Of a stretch of DNA of 36,705 nucleotides, positions 18,100 to 25,208 are shown piece after piece. Source of the DNA: an uncultured Eubacteriales bacterium (GTDB lineage: Bacteria > Bacillota > Clostridia > Christensenellales > Aristaeellaceae). The notes beneath the pieces are model-generated. The model worked only from the letters and a program-made list of their open reading frames with translations, ran no database searches and was not told the origin of the DNA. The stretch lies in the NCBI GenBank assembly GCA_902799465.1, contig CADCAS010000010.1, positions 1-36,705 of the forward strand, written 5' to 3'. The position numbers were made by a program, and so were the translations under genes. Numbering within the stretch: the stretch's first letter is position 1; each line of letters begins with the position of its first letter.

Positions 18100-19152
18100 A
18101 TGGCCGGAAAGGGTAAGCGGAGCATCACTTCCGCGGAATTGTCCAGCTTTTGCAGCCAGGTTGCGCTGATTCTGTCGGCGGGCCTGCCGCTCTACGACGG
18201 CATGGAAACCCTGGCGGAGACCACCAAGGGCACCGAATACGCCGACTGGTACGCAAACGTCAGCCGCGGGGTCAACGAGACCGGCTCCCTCTACGAAGCG
18301 CTGAAGCGGGACGAGCGCTGGCCCCAGTACCTGGTGGAGATGACCGGCATCGGCGAGCAGACCGGCCAGCTGGAGAGCGTCATGAACGGCCTGTCGGAAT
18401 ACTACGGCCGTGAGGAGCGCATCCGCACCTCCGTGGTCAGCGCGGTGACCTACCCGCTGGTGCTGGGCGTGATGCTGGTGCTCATCATACTGATCATGCT
18501 TTGGAAGGTGCTGCCCGTGTTCCAGCGGGTGCTCAACTCCATGGGCATGGAGATGACCAAGTCCGGCTCCGCGCTGATGAACCTGGGCTCCACCATCGGC
18601 TGGGCGGTGCTGGCGCTGGTGGGCCTGGTGGTGCTGTCGGTGCTGGTGATCGCCATACTGATGAAGACCTCCCTGCGCGAGGACGTGCTTGCCTTCCTGC
18701 GCAAGCTGTTTCCCCCGGTGCGCAATCTGAGCATGAAGCTCTCCTCCTCCCGCGTGGCCAGCGTGCTGAGCATGATGCTCCAGAGCGGCTTCCCCACCGG
18801 CGAGGCGCTGCGGCTGATGCCCTCCATCCTCTCCGACGCCGAGGCCTCGGAGCGGGTCACGGGCATCCATAAAAACCTCGAAGCGGGCATGTCCTTCGCC
18901 GACGCCATGGAGAAGTCCCAGCTCTTCGAGGGCCTGCACAACCGCATGATCCGCATGGGCGTGGCCGCCGGCCGCGAGGACCAGGTCATGGCCAAGATCG
19001 CCGGCATCTACGAGGAGCAGGTGGAATCGGGCATCTCCCAGCTGGTGACCATCATCGAGCCCACGCTGATCGCCCTTTTGTCCGTGGTCATCGGCGCCAT
19101 ACTGCTGTCCGTCATGCTGCCCATGGCCGGCATACTCTCCTCGATGCTCTGA
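18100..19152 (+). CDS. Type II secretion/type IV pilus inner-membrane protein (GspF/PilC family)
   Basis: 350-aa polytopic platform protein that links the cytoplasmic ATPase to the growing pseudopilus. Two T2SSF repeats occur at ~14-135 and ~215-340, each preceding hydrophobic segments near 120-142, 170-192 and 320-348. The repeated family motifs are recognisable (LSSFCSQVALILSAGLPL and RVASVLSMMLQSGFP; EMTGIGEQTGQLE and RMGVAAGREDQ). The length is slightly shorter than PilC (~400). AGGAGG lies 10 nt before the ATG. The following pilin-like genes and the PilT ATPase support the assignment. Confidence 0.92.
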   Translation: MAGKGKRSITSAELSSFCSQVALILSAGLPLYDGMETLAETTKGTEYADWYANVSRGVNETGSLYEALKRDERWPQYLVEMTGIGEQTGQLESVMNGLSEYYGREERIRTSVVSAVTYPLVLGVMLVLIILIMLWKVLPVFQRVLNSMGMEMTKSGSALMNLGSTIGWAVLALVGLVVLSVLVIAILMKTSLREDVLAFLRKLFPPVRNLSMKLSSSRVASVLSMMLQSGFPTGEALRLMPSILSDAEASERVTGIHKNLEAGMSFADAMEKSQLFEGLHNRMIRMGVAAGREDQVMAKIAGIYEEQVESGISQLVTIIEPTLIALLSVVIGAILLSVMLPMAGILSSML

Positions 19153-19247
19153 TACGCTCCCGACGTAACCTCAATGCCGGATCGGGAATCGGGTTCTGAC
19201 CGCGCGCGGGGGGCTCTGCCCGGAGCGCGCCAATCCCGCTCCCCGTT

Positions 19248-19261
19248 TCCAATTCCCAATT
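19248..19261. repeat. Possible degenerate heptad arm
   Basis: CCAATTCCCAATT resembles one and a half units of the AATTCCC arms. A facing CGGGAATCGGGTTC (19181-19194) and a GC hairpin lie in between. This may be a decayed copy, between pilC and the next gene. Confidence 0.35.
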
Positions 19262-19283
19262 GACTACGAAGGGGGTCGTGGCT

Positions 19284-19589
19284 TTGATCAATCGCAAGGA
19301 AATTGCGATCATCCTGCTGATGGCGCTGTTGCTGGCGGGGGTGTTCATGCTGGTGACCCGGGTGGACAACGCCAACAGCGGCGCGCAGACGCAGTTCGTA
19401 TACGACGCGGTGCAGAACGCCGCCCTGACCTGCTACGCCGTGGAGGGCACCTATCCCACGGATCTGACCTATTTGCGGGAAAACTACGGGCTGGCCTACG
19501 ATGAATCGCGCTACATGGTGTACTACGACGCCTTCGGCGCGAACGTGGTGCCCGAGATCTATGTGACGGAAGTGGAGGCGGATGCGTAG
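19284..19589 (+). CDS. Small pilin-like membrane protein
   Basis: 101-aa protein with a short basic N-terminus (INRKE), one hydrophobic helix at ~7-26 and a small extracytoplasmic domain. The layout and the AALTCYAVEGTYPTDLTYL segment resemble type IV pilin-like proteins, in which an N-terminal helix packs in the filament core; a canonical prepilin cleavage site is not obvious. The start is taken as TTG 19284, 8 nt after GAAGGGGG; the in-frame GTG at 19278 is too close to that site. The stop overlaps the next start by one base. Confidence 0.7.
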   Translation: MINRKEIAIILLMALLLAGVFMLVTRVDNANSGAQTQFVYDAVQNAALTCYAVEGTYPTDLTYLRENYGLAYDESRYMVYYDAFGANVVPEIYVTEVEADA

Positions 19590-20077
19590 TGGCCGGCAGC
19601 TATACCAAGAGTCAGCACAGCATGCAGGGCGCCTTCGTGTTCGTCCTGCTGGGGCTTTTCGCACTGATGTCCACGCTGATGGTGCTGCTGGGGGCGCAGA
19701 TGTACCGCGCCACGGTGGATCACTCCCAGCAGAACAACCAGAAGCGCCTGCTCAGCGCTTACGTGCGCTCCATGGTGCGCGCCCAGGACAGCCAGGGCAC
19801 GCTGGACATCGAGGATTTCAACGGCACGCCCATACTCTGCATGCGGGAGACCTTTGACGGGGAGACCTACGTCACCCGCCTGTACGCCTACGAGGGCAGG
19901 CTCTACGAGGATTTTACCAACGAGGCCAACCCCTTCGATCTGGGCGACGGCACCGAGATCTGCGACGCGGGCAGCTTCGACGCCAGCATGGACGGCGAGC
20001 TGCTGACCGTTAAGATGACCGACGCCGCCGGGGATCCCGCCGAGGTCCGCGTGGCGCTGAGGTGCGTGGGGGAATGA
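19589..20077 (+). CDS. DUF4860-like pilus-operon membrane protein
   Basis: 162-aa protein with one TM helix (~14-37, FVFVLLGLFALMSTLMVLLG) and an extracytoplasmic beta-rich domain with three Cys. Size, the GAF/LLGLF start and its position in a pilin cluster resemble the DUF4860 family of Firmicutes, whose role is unknown. The start is GTG, overlapping the previous TAG by one base, so translation is coupled. It probably acts as a minor pseudopilin or assembly factor. Confidence 0.65.
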   Translation: MAGSYTKSQHSMQGAFVFVLLGLFALMSTLMVLLGAQMYRATVDHSQQNNQKRLLSAYVRSMVRAQDSQGTLDIEDFNGTPILCMRETFDGETYVTRLYAYEGRLYEDFTNEANPFDLGDGTEICDAGSFDASMDGELLTVKMTDAAGDPAEVRVALRCVGE

Positions 20078-20124
20078 ACACGATATCCCACACTTCACTC
20101 TGAACTATTGGATGGGAGCACGAC

Positions 20125-20550
20125 ATGGGCAAGAGAAACAGATCGAACGTACTGCTGGTTGAGATACTGATCGCGGTGCTGTTCTTCATGCTGTCGGCCA
20201 CGGTGCTGGTGCGGGTGTTCGTCGCCGCGCGGAACATGACCGTGCGCGCGGCGGTGGAGACCCAGGCGCTGGCGGAGGCCCAGAACGTGGCGGACACGAT
20301 CTACGCCGCCGCGGACCCCGATCAGGCGCTGGAGGCCATGGAATTCAAGCTCTACCACGGGGCCTGGTCCCGCGCCAGCGGCGACTTCACGCTCTACGTG
20401 GAGGGCGGCGAGGAGCCCGCGGAGGCGGGCAGCTACTGGAGGGGCACGGTGCGCGCCTTCTATCACAACCGCAATATCGAGCAGGTGCGGCCTGAGGACG
20501 AGGAGCTGTTCGCCATCCCCTGCACCCGCTACAGGGAGGCGCAGGCATGA
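20125..20550 (+). CDS. Prepilin-like minor pseudopilin
   Basis: 141-aa protein with a short basic leader (MGKRNRSN), then LLVEILIAVLFFMLSATVLV. This hydrophobic helix, with a Glu near its fifth position, resembles type IV prepilins, although the usual Gly-Phe cleavage site is missing. The remainder is a small soluble domain with WRGTVRAFYHN. TGGGAG precedes the ATG. The last codons overlap the next gene in an ATGA arrangement, indicating coupled translation. Confidence 0.7.
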   Translation: MGKRNRSNVLLVEILIAVLFFMLSATVLVRVFVAARNMTVRAAVETQALAEAQNVADTIYAAADPDQALEAMEFKLYHGAWSRASGDFTLYVEGGEEPAEAGSYWRGTVRAFYHNRNIEQVRPEDEELFAIPCTRYREAQA

Positions 20551-20987
20551 ACCGACAGAGCAGGATCTCCTTCGGCCCCGGCGCGGCTTCGCTGATACTG
20601 ATCGTGGTCATATTGAGCATGAGCGTGCTGGGCATACTGGCGCTGATGAACGCCCGCAGCGACATCAAGCTGTCGGATCGCAGCGTCCAGGTGGTGCAGG
20701 CTACCTATCAACTGAATGAAAACGCCGAGCGGCGGCTGGCCTCGCTGGACGCCATCGCCGCCCGCTATGCCGTCATCTCCGAGACGGACGACGACTACGC
20801 CGCCGCCATGCGGGCATTCCTGCCCGTCGACATGCAGATGACGGACCGGGTCATCAGCTGGGATGAGACCGACGGCGTGCGCACGCTGGAATGCGCCGTG
20901 ACCCTGAATCCCAAAGGGGAAGGCAGCCGCTTCACATGGACGAAGCACCGCCTGACGGCCACGACGACGGAGGACACATGGAACTAA
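20547..20987 (+). CDS. Pilus-operon membrane protein (PilX-like position)
   Basis: 146-aa protein with one N-terminal hydrophobic segment (ASLILIVVILSMSVLGILALM, split over ~14-34) and a helical then beta extracytoplasmic domain. It has no prepilin peptidase site that I can recognise, and sequence alone gives no family. It starts with ATGA overlapping the previous stop and runs 10 bp into the next gene, so it is translated as part of the operon. A minor pilin or pilus-alignment protein is the best guess. Confidence 0.65.
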   Translation: MNRQSRISFGPGAASLILIVVILSMSVLGILALMNARSDIKLSDRSVQVVQATYQLNENAERRLASLDAIAARYAVISETDDDYAAAMRAFLPVDMQMTDRVISWDETDGVRTLECAVTLNPKGEGSRFTWTKHRLTATTTEDTWN

Positions 20988-22030
20988 AGGAAATACTGAC
21001 GAAAGCCTACAATATGAACGGCTCGGACGTGTTCATCATCCCCGGCGCAAGGGTCACCTGCAAGGTCAAGGGCGACATGGTGGCCCTGACCGACGAGATC
21101 GTCAAGCCCGCGGGCACCGAGCAGCTGGTGCGGGAGGCCTACGAGCTGGCCCGGCGCGACATCTCCAAGCTGGGCGACGAGGGCGACGACGACTTCTCCT
21201 TCGCCATCCCCGCCCTCAGCCGCTTCCGCTGCAACGCCTACTTTCAGCGCGGCACCATGGCCGCGACCCTGCGCGTGGTGGCCTTCGGCCTGCCCGACCC
21301 CGCCAGCCTGGGCATTCCCCAGCTGGTGATGGACCTGGCCCGCTTCCGCAACGGCATGATACTGGTCACCGGACCCGCCGGCAGCGGCAAGTCCACCACC
21401 ATGGCCTGCATCGTGGACAAGATCAACCGGGAGCGCTCCGGTCACATCGTCACCATCGAGGACCCCATCGAGTACATTCACAACCACAAGCAGTCCCTGG
21501 TCAGCCAGCGCGAGGTGCCCTCCGACGCGCCCACCTTTGACCGCGCCCTGCGCGCCTCCCTGCGCCAGGCGCCCAACGTCATCATGCTGGGCGAGATGCG
21601 CGACCTGGAGACCATCCGCACCGCCATCACCGCCGCGGAGACCGGCCATCTGCTGCTGTCCTCGCTGCACACCACCGGCGCGGCCAAGACCGTGGACCGC
21701 ATACTCGACACCTTCCCCGCCGAACAGCAAGCCCAGATCCGCGTGCAGGTCTCCATGGTGCTGCGCGCCGTGGTCTCCCAGCGCCTGGTGCCCAAGAAGG
21801 ACGGCGGCCAGGTGGCCGTGTTCGAGGTCATGACCGTCAACCCCGCCATCCAGAACCTCATCCGCGATGGCCGCACCCACCAGATCGACAACGCCATCTT
21901 CGGCGGCGCCGGCCAGGGCATGCTCTCCATGGACGCCGAGCTCCAGCGCCTCTGCCGCGCCGGCGTCATCACCCGCGAGACCGCCCTCCTCTACGCCGTC
22001 AGCCCGGAGACGCTGTCCAAGAGGATATAG
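20978..22030 (+). CDS. pilT: Type IV pilus ATPase of the PilT (retraction) type
   Basis: 350-aa hexameric secretion ATPase powering pilus retraction or similar movement in the cytoplasm. It has an N-terminal PAS-like domain (~1-100), Walker A GPAGSGKST (132-140), an Asp-box region (TIEDPIEYIH), Walker B with Glu206 in MLGEMRD, and a His box HLLLSSLHT with His224 and His231. GEMRD and the short length favour PilT over the assembly ATPase PilB (~550 aa, with a zinc-binding CxxC), which is absent here. The start ATG 20978 follows GGAGG and overlaps the previous gene. A partner PilB and prepilin peptidase must be encoded elsewhere, or this enzyme works alone. Confidence 0.92.
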   Translation: MELKEILTKAYNMNGSDVFIIPGARVTCKVKGDMVALTDEIVKPAGTEQLVREAYELARRDISKLGDEGDDDFSFAIPALSRFRCNAYFQRGTMAATLRVVAFGLPDPASLGIPQLVMDLARFRNGMILVTGPAGSGKSTTMACIVDKINRERSGHIVTIEDPIEYIHNHKQSLVSQREVPSDAPTFDRALRASLRQAPNVIMLGEMRDLETIRTAITAAETGHLLLSSLHTTGAAKTVDRILDTFPAEQQAQIRVQVSMVLRAVVSQRLVPKKDGGQVAVFEVMTVNPAIQNLIRDGRTHQIDNAIFGGAGQGMLSMDAELQRLCRAGVITRETALLYAVSPETLSKRI

Positions 22031-22041
22031 GCATAAAGGAA

Positions 22042-22073
22042 TACCGCCGACGCTCAAAAGAGCGTCGGCGGTA
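22042..22073. terminator. Hairpin between converging operons
   Basis: Perfect 14-bp stem TACCGCCGACGCTC with an AAAA loop, just after pilT and just before the opposing toxin gene end. There is no clear T run on either side, so termination strength is uncertain. Confidence 0.6.
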
Positions 22074-22084
22074 CTTCTATGGGC

Positions 22085-22543
22085 CTACCAGACCTTATGG
22101 ACCTCTGGATAGCCATTCCATATATTGGCGTCCCTGGTGACCAGCGGCCAGCCTTCCACGAGCGACTGGGCCATGATGATCCTGTCGAAGGGGTCCTTAT
22201 GGTACAGCGGCAGGGTCTGTATCCTCTGACAATGCGCCGGGGTAATGGGCAGGATGTCGATCCCCTGCCGCTTAGGATCTGTGCAGAAATTATTCATACA
22301 TTATGCTTGTCTGAATCCGCCATTGCGGCGTTGTCGTCGGTCAACGTGCTTACATATCGCAGCCAACTCAGGGATCGTCTCATCAAAACTGATCTGCCCC
22401 TTGGTTTTTTTGATGGACATCTCCCACAGCGTCGCTATGCTTATTGCAAGATCGCTGTCTGAAATCAAAGCCAGGGCATCGTCCGACAGCATCTCCGGAT
22501 GGTACAACATCCAGATAAAGACGTGCGTGTCAATGAGATACAT
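22085..22543 (-). pseudogene. PIN-domain toxin (VapC-like), interrupted by an in-frame insertion with a stop
   Basis: Ribonuclease toxin of a VapBC-type pair. The N-terminal half (YLIDTHVFIW with the first acid, then LWEMSIK) and the C-terminal half (KDPFDRIIMAQS, VTRDANI) lie in one frame and together carry all four PIN acidic residues. They are separated by 78 bp that are foreign to the family and carry a TAA at 22301-22303. GCTTA flanks the segment at 22270-22274 and 22348-22352. Removing it would restore a ~127-aa protein, the usual length. The start ATG 22543 overlaps the antitoxin stop (TGATG). The C-terminal half could restart at the ATG at 22297, but a split active enzyme is unlikely. 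Confidence 0.8.
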
Positions 22544-22758
22544 CACATATACTCCTCAAAATCATCAATGGGCGCATCAAAGTCATCCGAGATGTATTTG
22601 AGGTGGCCCTTCAGGCAGCCCAGCTGTACATGGGTTTTGCGCGGAGCATTCCGCTGCTCGTGGAGAAGGAAATCAATATAGCGAATGACTGACTGCATAT
22701 TGGCGAAATCGAGCTGGTCGATTTTCTCAATGACCTCGGAAGAAACCATCATGACCAT
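22543..22758 (-). CDS. VapB-like antitoxin (DUF2281 type)
   Basis: ~71-aa partner of the PIN toxin. A helical N-terminus (SSEVIEKIDQLDFANMQSVIRYIDFLL) is followed by the typical DUF2281 end, LKYISDDFDAPIDDFEEYM, which in relatives binds the toxin. Several starts are possible (22758, 22752 or 22779); AAAGGA lies 4-5 nt before the ATG at 22758. With the toxin broken it may persist as a free regulator. The promoter upstream contains a palindrome that could be its operator. Confidence 0.78.
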   Translation of the reverse strand: MVMMVSSEVIEKIDQLDFANMQSVIRYIDFLLHEQRNAPRKTHVQLGCLKGHLKYISDDFDAPIDDFEEYM

Positions 22759-22777
22759 CACATCCTTTCCCACACCC

Positions 22778-22806
22778 ATTGTAGCATATATGCTGCCGGA
22801 TTACAA
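22778..22806 (-). promoter_or_regulatory. Toxin-antitoxin promoter with palindromic operator
   Basis: On the minus strand -35 TTGTAA (22801-22806), 17-bp spacer and -10 TACAAT (22778-22783). The perfect palindrome GCATATATGC (22784-22793) fills the spacer next to the -10, the usual place for an autoregulatory VapB operator. Confidence 0.65.
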
Positions 22807-22820
22807 GCGCCTTTGACGCT

Positions 22821-22983
22821 ATACTAAATTGCATCCAATCCATACACATCTGCGGGTGTCTTTTTTGTCCTGGCTTAGCGTCGCTTCGGTCAACGATGCT
22901 TTGGCATCGCCTCTCTACGCTCCGCGTCGCCGGAACAAAAAATACGCTCCGCATTTGTACATGTCTTAGAAGCAATTTAGTAT
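22821..22983. mobile_element. MITE-like element with 12-bp perfect terminal inverted repeats
   Basis: ATACTAAATTGC (22821-22832) is inverted exactly at 22972-22983, and the similarity continues imperfectly for ~35 bp on each side (to TCTGCGG and AATGCGG). The interior is a long imperfect hairpin bounded by TTTTTTGTCC and GGAACAAAAAA with a GCATCG inner stem. It encodes nothing. The right end touches the stop codon of the serine acetyltransferase gene, so it may serve as its terminator. No clear target duplication was found. Confidence 0.65.
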
Positions 22984-23939
22984 TAGATGATATAGAACCA
23001 CGGCGACTCCTCCCCGGGGACATCGGGCTGGAGGACGTAGCCCTGGCCGTTTTTGTAGATCAGCTCCTGGCTTTTGATGCTGACGCGGGTGCCGGGGGCG
23101 ATGGGGTGGGTGATGAACACGTTGGAGCCGATGACGGAGTCGTGGCCGATGATGGTATCGCCGCCGAGGATGGACGCGCCGGCGTAGATGGTCACGTTGT
23201 CCTCGATGGTGGGGTGGCGGCGCTTGCCGCGGAGCTTCTGCCCGCCGCGGGTGGAGAGCGCGCCCAGGGTGACGCCCTGATAGAGCTTCACATAGTCGCC
23301 GATGACGGTGGTCTCGCCCACGACGATGCCGGTGCCGTGGTCGATGAAGAAGTAGCGGCCGATCTCCGCGCCGGGGTGGATGTCGATGCCGGTGCGGTTG
23401 TGAGCGTACTCGGTCATGATGCGGGGGATCAGCGGCACGTCCAGCTGGTACAGCGCGTGGGCCAGCCGGTTGACGGTGATGGCGAAGATGCCGGGGTAGG
23501 CGATGATGACCTCGGCCTTGTTTTTGGCCGCGGGGTCGCCGTCGTAGGCCGCCTGGAGGTCCGTCTCCACGTAGTCGCGGATGGCGGGTATCCGCTCCAG
23601 GAACGCCGCGGTGATGTCCTCCGCCTGCGCCTCCGCCTCGGCGGGGGAATACTGCTCGGTGCCGCGCAGGGCGATGCCGATCTGCCGGTTCAGATGGAAG
23701 GCGATGTCCTCGATCAGCGCCGACAGGTTGTTCTTCGGGTTGTAGATGCGGTAGGTGTAGTCCCGGTAGTAGCCCGGGAAGACCAGGCGCTGGAGCTTGC
23801 CGATCAGCTCCTCGATGATGCGCCGGTCGGGCTGGGTGAACATCTCCAGGCGGTCGATGACCCGCTCGTTGCCGTAGTCGTCCAGGATGCGGGCCGACAG
23901 CGCCTCCAACCGCCGCTCAAAGCTCTCTCTTTTCTGCAT
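22983..23939 (-). CDS. cysE: Serine O-acetyltransferase
   Basis: 318-aa enzyme making O-acetylserine from serine and acetyl-CoA for cysteine synthesis in the cytoplasm. The C-terminal left-handed beta helix of hexapeptide repeats (~185-285) follows the sequence TGIDIHPGAEIG, with Asp186, and the catalytic FIDHGTGIVVGE, with His201. The N-terminal ~175 residues form the helical region seen in the longer, EpsC-like clostridial enzymes. GGAG lies ~9 nt before the ATG. The usual partner cysK is not in the window. The final stop codon overlaps the start of the MITE-like element. Confidence 0.93.
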   Translation of the reverse strand: MQKRESFERRLEALSARILDDYGNERVIDRLEMFTQPDRRIIEELIGKLQRLVFPGYYRDYTYRIYNPKNNLSALIEDIAFHLNRQIGIALRGTEQYSPAEAEAQAEDITAAFLERIPAIRDYVETDLQAAYDGDPAAKNKAEVIIAYPGIFAITVNRLAHALYQLDVPLIPRIMTEYAHNRTGIDIHPGAEIGRYFFIDHGTGIVVGETTVIGDYVKLYQGVTLGALSTRGGQKLRGKRRHPTIEDNVTIYAGASILGGDTIIGHDSVIGSNVFITHPIAPGTRVSIKSQELIYKNGQGYVLQPDVPGEESPWFYII

Positions 23940-23972
23940 TGATTTGATACTCCTTCTCCGTTTGACAGCTGA

Positions 23973-23998
23973 AGCGCCTCGCCGGACGGCGAGGCGCT
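23973..23998. terminator. Hairpin between the SH3b gene and cysE
   Basis: Perfect 11-bp stem AGCGCCTCGCC/GGCGAGGCGCT with a GGAC loop. There is no T run after it in either direction, so it may be a weak terminator or a transcript-stabilising hairpin in the cysE leader. Confidence 0.55.
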
Positions 23999-24015
23999 AC
24001 ATCATATGCGGGTCA

Positions 24016-24474
24016 TCAGCCCTTCAGGCCCTTCAGCGCGTCGGCCTTCACGAAGCCGAACATGCCCTTCTTGTTGCGGATGAGGGCATAGCCGCGGGAC
24101 ACGGCGTACACCTTCACGGTGCGGTTCCTGGAGGCGGTGCTGAACTTCGCGGAGGTGCTGGGACGCTGGTAGATCCTGGTCCCCTTGGGCACGGTGGCGC
24201 TGCCGATGTAGTCGTTGTCATGCGCGCCCTGGGTCAGGGTGGAGGGCTTCACATAGCACTCGACGCCGTTGACCACCACGTCCGCGTAGCTGCCGTAGGC
24301 GCGCACCTGAACGGCGGTGTACTTCGGGATGGTGCCGATGTAATACTTGAAGTCGGGGTCAGCGTAGGCCTTGGCGGCTTTGATGGTGATGTCGCCAGTG
24401 GACGCGAGGGCGGTGCCGCACACCAGGGTCAGCAGCAGCACGACGGCAAGGATGGAAAGGGCAGTCTTTTTCAT
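24016..24474 (-). CDS. Secreted SH3b-like domain protein
   Basis: 152-aa exported protein. MKKTALSILAVVLLLTLV starts a signal peptide, with probable cleavage after ALA. Two SH3-like beta segments follow (~30-85 and ~95-150), the second with the GTRIYQRPSTSAKF and GYALIRNKKGMFGFV strands typical of bacterial SH3 folds, which often bind cell wall. No catalytic domain. The ATG at 24474 follows AGAGGAGA and matches the signal peptide; the frame is open to 24567 but lies in the promoter. Role unknown. Confidence 0.82.
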   Translation of the reverse strand: MKKTALSILAVVLLLTLVCGTALASTGDITIKAAKAYADPDFKYYIGTIPKYTAVQVRAYGSYADVVVNGVECYVKPSTLTQGAHDNDYIGSATVPKGTRIYQRPSTSAKFSTASRNRTVKVYAVSRGYALIRNKKGMFGFVKADALKGLKG

Positions 24475-24571
24475 GGTCAATCTCCTCTCTCTGCGATTTC
24501 GACCGACGTATCGAACATCGCTTTCGACTGATCCGCGGCGCGCGCAGACGCCGTGGTTAAATTGCAAGTAG

Positions 24572-24601
24572 ATTATACCATCTATAATTATGCAAAAACA
24601 A
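24572..24601 (-). promoter_or_regulatory. Promoter of the SH3b protein gene
   Basis: On the minus strand -35 TTGTTT (24596-24601), 18-bp spacer, -10 TATAAT (24572-24577). It gives a ~90-nt leader. Confidence 0.65.
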
Positions 24602-25125
24602 TATTCCCTGCAAAATGATTTGAACTTGAAATATTTTGATTATATTGTTCATATATTCGATAAAATACGCCACCAATTCCCCGCTTTGGGACCCGCTTTC
24701 GCCACAATTTTAACCCGGATTCCCCAATCTCCCCAACCGTGACAAATCCGGGTCAGAAGGCACATTTGCGTCAAAAATCCTCGAAAAACCGCCCGTATTG
24801 CCCGCTTTCGCCCCGAAAATGCATGAAAATCAACGCCTGTACCCCACTTTTCCCCGCATCCCCATCACATTTCGACCCACATTCCACCCCCGTCTTCAAC
24901 TTGTTGTCAAAGTTGACATCCAGATGATAGAATAATGACATAATTTAGAATATATCTCTGAAAATGTCAAATTTCATCAAAATTCGACAACACTTGGATA
25001 GTATAAATATACACTTATACGTATAAATATACCGACAGCACATCAATGCTGCCGGTATCCAAAAGCGAGAATATGCCGGACGCCGTCTCGGGTAAAGGAA
25101 CATTGTGGTTGCGCATCGACCACCC
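24602..25125. other. Long intergenic region without a gene but with small repeats
   Basis: No credible gene was seen. The left part (24670-24900) is strikingly pyrimidine-rich on the plus strand and repeats CCCGCTTTCGCC at 24692 and 24801. The right part is AT-rich and holds a plus-strand promoter-like TTGTCA (24904) - 18 bp - TAGAAT (24928), two direct copies of GTATAAATATAC (25001 and 25021), the palindrome TTATACGTATAA (25015-25026) and a hairpin (25029-25058, ATACCGACAGCA with TGCTGCCGGTAT). Confidence 0.55.
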
Positions 25126-25200
25126 CTGCGGCGCGCGCGGCAGCCGTTCCCCTTTTCCCTTTTCCCTTTTCCCTTTTGCCTGTTTTTCCCTTTTCCCTCG
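25126..25200 (+). repeat. Heptad-armed repeat, copy R6 (single arm)
   Basis: Only one core end remains (GCGCGCGGCAGCCGTTCC), matching the right core end of R2/R3, followed by CCCTTTT units (25148-25198). No left arm is seen. It abuts the 3' end of the BTAD regulator gene. Confidence 0.65.
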
Positions 25201-25208
25201 TTCTTCCC

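Noticed and set aside
24739..24927. 62-aa open frame in the intergenic region
   Set aside because: No ribosome binding site, Pro/Ser/Lys-rich low-complexity product, no promoter in place.
24941..25060. Small RNA gene from the TTGTCA-TAGAAT box to the hairpin at 25058
   Set aside because: There is no T run after the hairpin and no other support, so it is left as a finding and not listed as an ncRNA.
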